A stretch of 11,108 bases of DNA from Gelidibacter sp039916245 (GCF_039916245.1 NZ_JBDSLS010000147.1:1-11108); one strand, 5' to 3'; positions 1-8,242 are shown, numbered from the stretch's first letter. Numbers and translations are program-made. Notes: a model not told the origin generated them from the letters alone.

Positions 1-137
1 CTTCTGCTTCGGTAGAGAAGCAGAAGACGAGGTGGTTTTTATTATTGCTGTTATTTTCTTGTTTAGAATTAGATAACCCTTCCGTATTCAATTCCTTTTC
101 TGGAATTGAATCCACCTTCCCTTGAAAAAGGGAAGGA
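1..137 (-). repeat. Palindromic composite repeat element, copy A (cut by window edge)
   Basis: Two units of the same family face each other. Unit A1 (71-137, reading on the minus strand) has an outer hairpin (CCTTCCCTT / AAGGGAAGG), then GGTGGATT, an inner 10-bp hairpin (ATTCAATTCC / GGAATTGAAT), then ACGGAAGGGTTA. Unit A2 (1-40, plus strand) shows the inner hairpin CTTCTGCTTC / GAAGCAGAAG followed by ACGAGGTGGTTT; its outer part lies beyond the window. A spacer of about 30 bp separates them. The element is 135 bp downstream of the A2M stop codon and is an inverted homologue of the copy at 7828-8016. Confidence 0.85.
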
Positions 138-201
138 ATTATTTAATTGGGCTGAGTTTGATGTTTTAGCGACAAACTGAACTTCTCACTTACTACTTCT
201 T

Positions 202-264
202 ACTTCGTGCTTTCAACTTCGTGCTTTCAACTTCGTGCTTTCAACTTCGTGCTTCCAGCTTCCA
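202..264. repeat. Tandem repeat, 14-bp unit, four copies plus a 7-bp half unit
   Basis: The unit ACTTCGTGCTTTCA occurs at 202-215, 216-229 and 230-243 without change, then once as ACTTCGTGCTTCCA at 244-257. A half-length GCTTCCA follows at 258-264. The array ends 7 bases before the A2M stop codon, so it would form the first part of the A2M 3' untranslated region. It is not open in a meaningful frame and has no internal hairpin of note. Confidence 0.9.
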
Positions 265-271
265 GCTTTTT

Positions 272-3200
272 TTACTCCACATTAACTCTTATCCCTTCAC
301 TATGACTTGTAAACTCCGGAGCATACATACTTTGAATGGTGGTAATACCATTGCTCATATTTCCACTATTATTCACACGTAAATCATATTCAAAAACATA
401 AACGCCTTTTGGTAAATAGTCGAAGAAGAAATTGGTCGCCGCATCTTTTGTGCTTTCATAATAGCCCAATCCGTCTTGGTATTTGTAGCTAGACAAAACA
501 TTCACTGGCTCAAAACCTGCAGCACGCATATCTTTCATGTGTAAGAACTCCATGTCTCTATCGCTGCGTAATTCGATGCGAACTCTTACCAAATCGCCTA
601 CTTTTAAATCAGTTTTGGAAGTGATTTCTGAAATTTGTTCGCCTTTATCGGTATTAGTTTTAAGGAACAGTTTTTTGTTCAATTTTAATGGCGTTTCAGC
701 AAAAGTTATTTTGTCCAGATCTTCGAAATATTGCCAGTACAAACTTCCCCAAGCAATGCCTTCGCCTTTTTTAGTCAAAGTCACGTTTGCCATTTCTGGG
801 GTTATTTCTGGACCAGTCCAGGATGTTTTGTAGTAGCCAGTTCCAGCTTCTACTTTAACCGCTTCTAATTTGGAAGGTTCGATTTTTTTGCCGCCCACAA
901 CAACATCGACCATATCAGTGACGCTCAGCCAATCACTGCCTTGCAACAATAAGGCATAAACAGCTTCGGTTGTGGCTTTGGTGGTTTTCCAACTGTTGGT
1001 CTGTTTGTTTTTAAGCAACCAGATTTTTAAATTATCAACCGTATTTACGTCCTTTTGAATTTCTGAAAAAGCTTCAATCATCAGCGCTTGCGTTTCAATC
1101 GGCGCTTGGTACCAAAACCATGAGGATTTATTGTCTTTCCAATACATGCCTAATTCATCAGAAGTAATGCTGTTTTCCTTTAGAGATTTTAAAATGCTAT
1201 TCGCGGTTTTTGAATCTTTAGCGCGATGCGAAACCATTGCCATCAAGCCTTTAGCATATATGGAACGCGGTAGCCAATACTTCTGGATTTGCGTTTGATA
1301 ATAATCGGTGATGGTTTGAACTTCTTTGCTTTTTGCGATTTCCGGGAAAAAGCTACGCATATACAAATAGTGTAATTGCGTATAGCTTAAATGGTCTTTG
1401 CTTAAATCGACTTTTTTATCATATTTTCTGATGTCTTTATATTCTTGAACAAATTCGGCATCTAAATAAGTGATGGCTTTTTTGATCATGTCACTAGATG
1501 ATCCTTCAATTCCCTTCTGGTTAACATCAAGTTGTTTCAAATGCCCAAAACCAGTAATGATTTGTTGTGTGATAAAACGATTTTCTCTCCCACCTTCAAA
1601 CCACGCCCATGCGCCGTTATTCATTTGGTTGTTTTGAAGTTTGCGTTGTGCCGATTGCAATTCATTGGTCATTTTGTTTAGGTCAAACAATAGCGCGATC
1701 CGTTTCTTTTGCTCAGTTTCAGATTGGGCATCTCGTAACCAAGGCGTTTCCTGAATTAGGATATCTTTTAATTCGTCATTCTTTTCAAGATTGCTGATCA
1801 AGGCATCTTGAGAAGCCCATTGGTGAAATACCTCTTTAATTCTCGGATTGCCATTGGCGATATGACTGGCCAACGCATTGGCGTAATATCTACTGAAGAT
1901 TTGTTCGTTACAGTCGTATGGATATTCCATTAAATAAGGCAAAGCCTGAACGGCATACCACGCCGGATTGGAAGTCATTTCCAAGGTCAGTTTGTGGTTT
2001 TTGAGTGTTTTTGAAGCGGCTGAGCCTGATGAAGCCAATTTGTCTAAAGTAAAAGTTCTGGTTTCATTAGAACGCATCCACATCGGCAAGGTTTCGGTTA
2101 CCAACATTCGGTTTGAGAGTACCGGTAGGACGTTTTGTTCGCCGTCACTATAAACGCCAGATTTTGCAATGACTTTATATAAGACGGCATCCACATCATC
2201 AGGAATGTTTAAACTCCACGTGATTTGGGTGTTGCCTTTCGCATCGACAGTAAAAGGTTTTCTATTGTTAGAATTATTAAGTTTTGCATCAATAGCATTG
2301 CCGGTAATCGCATCAAAAAGTTGTAAAATGGCCTCTCCAGATAACGACTTATCTGTAAGATTAGCGATTTTGGTACTGATGGAAATCGCATCGCCATGAC
2401 GTAGAAAACGAGGTGCATTTGGGATGACCATCAATTCCTTTTGAGTAACAGTTTCTAAAGATGTGGTTGCGCTTTCTAAGGATTTAGTATGGGCCAATAA
2501 CTGTAATTTCCATTTGGTCAAAGCTTCTGGTGTCGTAAAACTAAATGTGACATTTCCGTCTGCATCGGTTTGTAATAGTGGAAAGAAGAATGCCGTTTCC
2601 TGAAGATTTTTCCGAATGCCGACAGATTCTAAATCTTCTTTAGGTTCATTGTTTGAATCCGAAGGAGATGGTGGTAGAGGAGGTGTATTCAGTTGTTCCA
2701 TAACCTCTCCTTCAGCCTTGTTGTCAGAGAATGAATCTTTTCGCATTACCAAAGTGTTTTCCATTTGAACCCCTGAAGCCATGCCTCGAACCATTGTATC
2801 CATCCCATATCTTCCATTCCCGAAATAAAGGCCAAACCAATTCCATTGATCATAATTTTGGTAGGGATAGCTTAAATTATTGGTTGGCAAATACACATTA
2901 AAAGCGCCGCTGCCAAAGCTATTAGTGGCGCTCCGCTGGTTATTGCTGTAATAAACAGGTTGATATAACGGACTAAATATCCATTGATGCGGTTGAAATT
3001 GATCCAAAGACATATCATACATACTTGCCAATAATTCAGCACTTACTTTATCGCCTTGTGGGCCTTTGATGTTGAAACTCCAGGTTTCGTCGGCTCCAGG
3101 CTCTAATTTGTCTCTAAAGGTTTTGGTTTCAATAGTCAATTCTGATTTTGGATACGGAACAGCAATAGTTAGTGTTCCAGACTGAAAACTGTTAAAAGCT

Positions 3201-6200
3201 GCAAAACTGTAATGAACGGCAAAGCCGCCCAAATCTGATTCTAATACAGGAATGGCAATCGTTTTTTTGTTATTGCTCAGCGGAATAATATAAGTCTTGA
3301 TGATTTTTCGATCTTTTTCTACATCTACTGTGACTACTAAGTTTTCCGCAGCACTACCAAAAGTAATGATCACATTCTGTCCGATTTTATAAGTGGATTG
3401 ATCGGTGCTCACACTAAATAATTGATGGTCAGGAAGTGTTTTGTCTTCTGGACTGAACACAAAAGTTCTGGCTTGATCCTTTACCAACTGTCCAAATCGA
3501 TCGCTACTTTCCAAAACAACGACATAGTTTCCAGAATCCCATTTTTTAAGATTTCCTAAGTCGATTTCCTTGGATTTAGAAGTGTCAAAATTGGTTTCAA
3601 AAACTATTTTTCCTTTGTCCCAATTTTCTGGGTTCTGCTCATCTTGATAGGCTTCATGCGGAAATAATTTTTTAAACTCTTCACGAGACATCTCTTGGTA
3701 ATCTGGTGCTGCCCAAGGACGCGGTCTTAAAACTTCTCTCGGAGCTTCGAGTTTATAAATTTTGATTGTGCCTTGAGCGGGAACAAATTCGCCATTTAAA
3801 TTTTTGGTCGTAAGTGTTAATTGGTTTTTCTTACTGGTTTTATCCAACTGATCTTCAATATTGATATTTGCTAAAAGCGCATGATAGCCAATATTCACAA
3901 TTGTGGTTGCACTTCGCGTTTCGCCATTAAGATCGGTCACATCGGCGGTAATTTCATAATTGAACACTGGCAAATTGGTTTTATCTACACTTTCATCAGG
4001 AATAGCTTTAAAAGTAATTTCAAAATTGCCGTTTTTATCTGTGATGCTTTCGCCATGTGCAATTTCTTGTGGCTCACTGTTAAACCAAGGTCGGTACCAA
4101 TAATACCAAAGTGGAAATTTGACTTTGCGATGGACACGATACACTACTTTTGCATCGGTAATGTTACTTCCTGCATACGCCAAAGCTTTACCTTTTACGG
4201 TAACAGAATCGTTGACTTTAAAGGTTTCGGTTAAGGGTTTAAAGCTGGTCTCAAATTTTGGACGTTTGTATTCTTCAACAGAAATAGTTGTGTAACCGTA
4301 ACTTCCGGCAAAGATGCTGATGCCAAAACTACCTGTTAATCCATCATTGGGAAGTATGAATTCTCCGGAAACCGAACCGTAATCGTTGGTTTTGAGTTGT
4401 AGTTCCTTAACCACTTCGCCATTGACATTGGTAAGGGTCACTTTTGTTGATTGATTGGCATAAACGCTGGTCTTTTTATGTTCTGTTTTTGTAGCAATGC
4501 CTTTAAAGTAAACCACTTGTCCTGGTCGGTAAATGCTGCGATCCGTAAATAAAAACGGATGGTAGCTCACTTGATCTGGCCCATCGTTATCGTTATAATA
4601 TCTGTTGCTATAATAATTCTTAAAGTAGGCAGTTTCGCCATTATAGACTGCGGTAACATCCATATTGTAATAGCGGTTTTCTGAGTTTGTCAGGCTGAAT
4701 TCGCCTTGTTTATCGGTTTGGAAACTTTGTGTTTTATAACTGTTATTATAATTTTCTTGGTAGCTTACTGTAACTTTCGCCCCAACAATTGGTTGACCAT
4801 TGGTTCTGTTGATCAATTGAAACAATTCTTTTTTGGTATCAAACTTGGTCAGCAACGCCATATTGGTTACTTGAATCGTTTTATAAGCGAAAAATTCGCC
4901 ATTCGAAAAATCAGGCGTTGCTACAATAAGGTATTGTCCGTTGCTCAATTTTGGAACGACAACCTCAGTAGTGTGTACTTGAAAATCCTTTTCGTCCTTA
5001 AGTGGGCTTTGCCAATCTTCCGTGGGTTTTAAGCTTTTGATAAAAGCAAATTGTTCCTCTTGTCGAAAGGTTTTATTAAATTTCTCTAATTGTGAATCAG
5101 AAATTTTAAATGCTTTGAATTTTAAATTATTCAAATTAGAATAGCTTACCAATAATAGACTGTTTTCTTGAACAGGAATACTGTTTTCTGCAGTGAGTTG
5201 TAAAGTTGGTTTTAAAATGATATCCTTTAAAACGATACAATTTTCGGCACCTTTACTTTTAGGGAAGGCTTTGATCGCAGCGTTGCAAATTTCTAATGCT
5301 TCTTTGAATTTCCAGCGGACATCAGCTTTGGTTTTGGCTTGGAAGTTTTGGCCTTGTTGATAATATAGTGATGCTATTTCAAATTCATAACGTGTAGAAA
5401 CGTCATAACTTTTATAGGTTTCAGAAGCCTTTTTAAGTGTATTCAAGAATATAGCGTCTTTATGAGGAAATGTCGCACTGTTTTTAACAAAAATTAAGCG
5501 TTGAATATCCACATCAGCTAAGGCATAAGGTTCTTTATCCTTGAGATGAAAAGCGATGAGGTTTTTATAAATTTTTAACGCTTTGAATTGCAGCGACGTC
5601 GAATCTTGATGGGTAATCTCTAATTTTGAAAAAGTTTTGGCATCACTTAAAAACTCAGGATTATCAATTGAAAATTTATAGGCAGGTTGGGTAATGCTGT
5701 TTTCATCTGTTTGGTAAAACGTCAGGGCATTTTGATTTAGAAAATCGAAAAGCGTTGGTCTGTATAATTTTGAATCCTTTTGAGTCTGTAATAATTCATC
5801 ATAATTCACTAATTGGATTTGCTGAAGGATCAACCCGTTTTTAAGCGAATTTTGAAAATGATGATCAATTTCTGAAAATAAGGTTTGTAAGTCCCAAGTT
5901 CTGAAATCGTCAGCATTGACTTTGCTTTCTGTCTTTGTTCTGTTGTAAAATTGATAACGATTTTGTTGAAAGTACTGCCAATATAAATTGGCGAGCATAT
6001 TTTCTAGAATATTCTTGGTTGGGCTTTCGCTTTTTGCAATTTGGGATTTGAAATCGTTGATGATCTTTAATTGAGCATCTTCCTCTAAAACCAGTGCGTA
6101 CTTACTTTTGTACAATAAACTCTTTACGTGTTGTGAGGTGTTTTTGTCGGTAAAGGCCAATTTGGAAATTTGATCAACCACCTCTAAAGCTGATTTAGTC

Positions 6201-6319
6201 AAACCTTCAGATTCCAATTTTTCTACTTGTTTCCAGAGTTTTTCGTAATTGTTGGATTGCGCCTGTGTGAAATTTGCAAAAAAAACGACCATAAATACTG
6301 CTATAAAATGTTTCATCAT
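272..6319 (-). CDS. Alpha-2-macroglobulin family protein, thioester-containing, exported
   Basis: This is a 2015-aa bacterial alpha-2-macroglobulin, expected to act in the envelope as a covalent trap for attacking proteases. Seen: a signal peptide at residues 1-21 (hydrophobic core, cleavage likely after TQA). There is no lipobox cysteine, so it is probably a soluble exported protein, unlike the lipoprotein YfhM of E. coli. A helix-rich N-terminal region runs to about residue 370. A macroglobulin MG2 signature (TDRSIYRPGQ) lies at about 592-601, and bait-region-type beta domains at about 965-1110. A flexible Asn/Tyr-rich then Pro/Ser/Glu-rich linker at about 1120-1240 is the best bait candidate. 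The A2M domain starts near 1240 (ETAFFFPLLQTD). The thioester motif CNEQ is at 1470-1473 in YPYDCNEQ, followed by a helical thioester domain with an NGAWAWFEGG segment, and a C-terminal MG10-like domain at about 1910-2015. It is longer than E. coli YfhM (about 1650 aa) because of the N-terminal region. Two adjacent ATG codons begin the gene; either may be used. Family assignment is secure; protease trapping here is inferred. Confidence 0.95.
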   Translation of the reverse strand: MMKHFIAVFMVVFFANFTQAQSNNYEKLWKQVEKLESEGLTKSALEVVDQISKLAFTDKNTSQHVKSLLYKSKYALVLEEDAQLKIINDFKSQIAKSESPTKNILENMLANLYWQYFQQNRYQFYNRTKTESKVNADDFRTWDLQTLFSEIDHHFQNSLKNGLILQQIQLVNYDELLQTQKDSKLYRPTLFDFLNQNALTFYQTDENSITQPAYKFSIDNPEFLSDAKTFSKLEITHQDSTSLQFKALKIYKNLIAFHLKDKEPYALADVDIQRLIFVKNSATFPHKDAIFLNTLKKASETYKSYDVSTRYEFEIASLYYQQGQNFQAKTKADVRWKFKEALEICNAAIKAFPKSKGAENCIVLKDIILKPTLQLTAENSIPVQENSLLLVSYSNLNNLKFKAFKISDSQLEKFNKTFRQEEQFAFIKSLKPTEDWQSPLKDEKDFQVHTTEVVVPKLSNGQYLIVATPDFSNGEFFAYKTIQVTNMALLTKFDTKKELFQLINRTNGQPIVGAKVTVSYQENYNNSYKTQSFQTDKQGEFSLTNSENRYYNMDVTAVYNGETAYFKNYYSNRYYNDNDGPDQVSYHPFLFTDRSIYRPGQVVYFKGIATKTEHKKTSVYANQSTKVTLTNVNGEVVKELQLKTNDYGSVSGEFILPNDGLTGSFGISIFAGSYGYTTISVEEYKRPKFETSFKPLTETFKVNDSVTVKGKALAYAGSNITDAKVVYRVHRKVKFPLWYYWYRPWFNSEPQEIAHGESITDKNGNFEITFKAIPDESVDKTNLPVFNYEITADVTDLNGETRSATTIVNIGYHALLANINIEDQLDKTSKKNQLTLTTKNLNGEFVPAQGTIKIYKLEAPREVLRPRPWAAPDYQEMSREEFKKLFPHEAYQDEQNPENWDKGKIVFETNFDTSKSKEIDLGNLKKWDSGNYVVVLESSDRFGQLVKDQARTFVFSPEDKTLPDHQLFSVSTDQSTYKIGQNVIITFGSAAENLVVTVDVEKDRKIIKTYIIPLSNNKKTIAIPVLESDLGGFAVHYSFAAFNSFQSGTLTIAVPYPKSELTIETKTFRDKLEPGADETWSFNIKGPQGDKVSAELLASMYDMSLDQFQPHQWIFSPLYQPVYYSNNQRSATNSFGSGAFNVYLPTNNLSYPYQNYDQWNWFGLYFGNGRYGMDTMVRGMASGVQMENTLVMRKDSFSDNKAEGEVMEQLNTPPLPPSPSDSNNEPKEDLESVGIRKNLQETAFFFPLLQTDADGNVTFSFTTPEALTKWKLQLLAHTKSLESATTSLETVTQKELMVIPNAPRFLRHGDAISISTKIANLTDKSLSGEAILQLFDAITGNAIDAKLNNSNNRKPFTVDAKGNTQITWSLNIPDDVDAVLYKVIAKSGVYSDGEQNVLPVLSNRMLVTETLPMWMRSNETRTFTLDKLASSGSAASKTLKNHKLTLEMTSNPAWYAVQALPYLMEYPYDCNEQIFSRYYANALASHIANGNPRIKEVFHQWASQDALISNLEKNDELKDILIQETPWLRDAQSETEQKKRIALLFDLNKMTNELQSAQRKLQNNQMNNGAWAWFEGGRENRFITQQIITGFGHLKQLDVNQKGIEGSSSDMIKKAITYLDAEFVQEYKDIRKYDKKVDLSKDHLSYTQLHYLYMRSFFPEIAKSKEVQTITDYYQTQIQKYWLPRSIYAKGLMAMVSHRAKDSKTANSILKSLKENSITSDELGMYWKDNKSSWFWYQAPIETQALMIEAFSEIQKDVNTVDNLKIWLLKNKQTNSWKTTKATTEAVYALLLQGSDWLSVTDMVDVVVGGKKIEPSKLEAVKVEAGTGYYKTSWTGPEITPEMANVTLTKKGEGIAWGSLYWQYFEDLDKITFAETPLKLNKKLFLKTNTDKGEQISEITSKTDLKVGDLVRVRIELRSDRDMEFLHMKDMRAAGFEPVNVLSSYKYQDGLGYYESTKDAATNFFFDYLPKGVYVFEYDLRVNNSGNMSNGITTIQSMYAPEFTSHSEGIRVNVE

Positions 6320-6426
6320 TTGAATATATTTTTATCCTTGAAAAGAAATTTTTCGAAATCTAATATGTAATGACTTTTTAAAAAAGACGAAATACGTCAG
6401 GCCTGCGTTTGATTGAGTGAAGTTAA

Positions 6427-6434
6427 CAAAATTA
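6427..6434 (-). promoter_or_regulatory. Candidate -7 box of the A2M gene
   Basis: Read on the minus strand this is TAATTTTG, an exact TAnnTTTG match. It would give a leader of about 100 bases before the A2M start. No -33 TTG is seen at the normal spacing, so the call is tentative. The box is bracketed by two copies of GAAGTTAAC (6419-6427 and 6435-6443). Confidence 0.3.
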
Positions 6435-6755
6435 GAAGTTAACTTTATTATCTTTTTGTCATTATGCAAAAACAATACCATAAGCATCACTATTCATTAA
6501 TAAGGAATCAAGATCGCTTCGCTTTTAGAATTAAGAACAAAGACTTGAATCGTAATGTGAAAAAAAATGTGTTTAGGATTTAAATTCGAACCAAACCAAA
6601 TGTCCTACTTATTTTTATAAAACCTGGAAAAATGAAGGAGGTTAGGAGTCCTTCTAGCGGAATGAGAGTTAATAAAACTTCGAAAACCTCTAAACTCTAA
6701 TGTTTTTTACGTAGTTCGAAGAAGCTTTAATTAGACAATAATACCTAAGAATGTC

Positions 6756-6763
6756 TACTTTTG
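6756..6763 (+). promoter_or_regulatory. Candidate -7 promoter box of the TPR gene
   Basis: TACTTTTG matches the Bacteroidota -7 consensus TAnnTTTG exactly. Transcription would begin around 6769, leaving a leader of about a dozen bases before the ATG at 6781. No good -33 TTG is seen; the nearest similar sequence is TTAGACAA at 6731. The box lies inside the alternative upstream reading of the gene and so decides the start codon in favour of 6781. Confidence 0.5.
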
Positions 6764-6780
6764 AATTCAGAATCTATTAT

Positions 6781-7737
6781 ATGAAATATACTGTCTTTTT
6801 TTTCTTCTTTTCACTTTTTGCCATAGGTCAGACGGATCTTGAAAAAGCTGAGCAATTCCTAGCTGACAAACAATTTACAAAAGCACAAGACCTTATGGTT
6901 TCTTATGTAATGCACCATCCTGATCATCGGAAGGCGATTGAATTGTTGGGAGATATATATGGCCATCAGAAAAAATGGGATGAGGCTATTGAGAATTATA
7001 AAATCTTGGTGGATTTAAGTCCCAAAACGGCCAATTATCATTATAAATATGGTGGTGCGTTGGGTATGAAAGCACTATCAATTAGCAAAATAAAAGCGGT
7101 GGGAATTATTGGCGATGCGAAGCATGAATTCATCACGGCAGCCGATCTTGATCCGAAACATATCAACACCCGATGGGCTTTGGTTGAGCTGTATATGCAG
7201 TTGCCAGGAATCATTGGTGGTAGCAAAAGTAAGGCGCTCAAATATGCGGACGAATTACAAAATCTCTCTAAAGTAGATGGCTATTTGGCCAAAGGTTATA
7301 TTTATGAATATGACAAGGAATTTGTTTCTGCAGAAAAGTATTATAAGCTCGCTATCGTGGAAGGTGGATCTTTTCTTTGTTATGAAAAATTGACAAACTT
7401 ATATGAACATCAGAAGCAATACGATAAAGCGATTGCCAATATGGAAGTTGCTTATAATAAACACCAACAAAATCTCTTAAATTATCAGATTGGAAAAGTT
7501 TCTGTAGATTATAACGTGCAATTGGATAAAGGAGAAGCACATTTAAAAATGTACCTGAAAAATTATTCTAAGGCAGATGAGATGCCAAAAGCTTGGGCAA
7601 ATTTTCGATTGGCACAGATTTGCAAACTTCTAAAAAATAAGCCAGAGGCTTTGAGTTATATTGAACTTGCTATTAGTGAATTACCAAAAGAAGATGCGTT
7701 TAAGAAGGAGAAGACGGTGATCTTAAGTTTGAAGTAG
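6781..7737 (+). CDS. Secreted TPR-repeat protein, function unknown
   Basis: This encodes a 318-aa exported protein made almost wholly of tetratricopeptide-type helical hairpins, which normally serve as protein-interaction scaffolds. Seen: from the ATG at 6781 a Phe-rich signal peptide (MKYTVFFFFFSLFAIG) with likely cleavage before QTD. Helical repeats then run to the C-terminus, the clearest being the WDEAIENYKILVDLSP, FVSAEKYYKLAI, YDKAIANMEVAY and PEALSYIELAISELP segments. A PGIIGGSKSKALKYA segment in the middle resembles loops of other periplasmic TPR proteins. An in-frame ATG at 6751 would add ten residues before the signal peptide. I reject it because a -7 promoter box lies at 6756-6763, inside that extension. 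The gene is divergent from the A2M gene and followed by a palindromic repeat element rather than another gene, so it is probably monocistronic. No catalytic motif was found. Confidence 0.88.
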   Translation: MKYTVFFFFFSLFAIGQTDLEKAEQFLADKQFTKAQDLMVSYVMHHPDHRKAIELLGDIYGHQKKWDEAIENYKILVDLSPKTANYHYKYGGALGMKALSISKIKAVGIIGDAKHEFITAADLDPKHINTRWALVELYMQLPGIIGGSKSKALKYADELQNLSKVDGYLAKGYIYEYDKEFVSAEKYYKLAIVEGGSFLCYEKLTNLYEHQKQYDKAIANMEVAYNKHQQNLLNYQIGKVSVDYNVQLDKGEAHLKMYLKNYSKADEMPKAWANFRLAQICKLLKNKPEALSYIELAISELPKEDAFKKEKTVILSLK

Positions 7738-7827
7738 TGCAAGCTTACACAATCAACAACACTCCGATTTCACCTAAATTATTATCTTCAGATTAACTGA
7801 ATTTTCAAACACCGCCAAATCAAAAGT

Positions 7828-8016
7828 TCCTTTCCTTTTTTCAAGGAAAGGTGGATTTAAACTCAGCAAAGAGCTTAAATACGGAAGGGTTACCTATTAT
7901 AAACGTCTCAATTTCTAAAATATAATTCGTACTATTCATCCATAAAGTTTAAACCACCTCGTCTTCTGCTTCTTTCTAAAGCAGAATCCACTCCTCCTTG
8001 CAAAGAAGGGGAAGTT
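7828..8016 (+). repeat. Palindromic composite repeat element, copy B (complete)
   Basis: This is the full version of the element. Unit B1 (7828-7893, plus) has an outer hairpin CCTTTCCTT / AAGGAAAGG, then GTGGATT, an inner hairpin (ATTTAAACTC / GAGCTTAAAT, one G-T-type pair), then ACGGAAGGGTTACCT. After a 56-bp spacer comes unit B2 (7950-8016, reading on the minus strand). Its outer part is CCCCTT...AAGGAGG, followed by GTGGATT, the inner hairpin TTCTGCTT / AAGCAGAA and ACGAGGTGGTTT. The ends carrying the ACGRRGKGGTT box point towards each other. It lies 90 bp after the TPR stop and may act as a 3' transcript structure or transcription barrier. Confidence 0.88.
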
Positions 8017-8074
8017 AACTTTGTGAAATCTGGGATTTCATCTTATAGAATAAATGATTTTTATTCAATCTGAA

Positions 8075-8115
8075 AATCAACAATCAAAAATGAGCAATCA
8101 ACAATCTATAATGAG
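8075..8115. repeat. Pair of adjacent 20-bp direct repeats
   Basis: The two copies (8075-8094 and 8096-8115) share AATCAACAATC then A(A/T)AATGAG-type sequence, matching at 18 of 20 positions with one base between them. They lie 59 bp after the palindromic element and 128 bp before the guaB promoter box. Their role is unknown; simple slippage duplication is the easiest explanation. Confidence 0.7.
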
Positions 8116-8242
8116 ACAAAACAGTCCATTTCAACAACTCCAATTCAAATAGGGATCTTGCTTCTGGTTTTTAATTTATTTTAATCAGAAATAAAGTATA
8201 GACTATAGGAAAATTTTAAGACTAATTACCATAAATATTCCG

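Larger units (their letters stand above)
6320..6780. other. Divergent intergenic region between the A2M and TPR genes
   Basis: No gene is supported in these 461 bases. They hold the candidate promoters of both flanking genes (minus-strand box at 6427-6434, plus-strand box at 6756-6763) and two direct copies of GAAGTTAAC 16 bp apart. A pair of inverted arms, CTTCGAA at 6678-6684 and TTCGAAG at 6715-6721, lies upstream of the TPR promoter. The rest is AT-rich sequence with stops in all frames. Confidence 0.6.

Noticed and set aside
537..5032. Several plus-strand open frames of 60-117 codons inside the A2M gene
   Set aside because: They are antisense shadows of a long, well-supported minus-strand coding region and have no family features.
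6639..6721. Short inverted repeats upstream of the TPR gene (GAAGGA/TCCTTC, and CTTCGAA/TTCGAAG 30 bp apart)
   Set aside because: Stems of 6-7 bp with long loops are expected by chance in this much AT-rich DNA. No T run or conserved spacing supports a terminator or operator.
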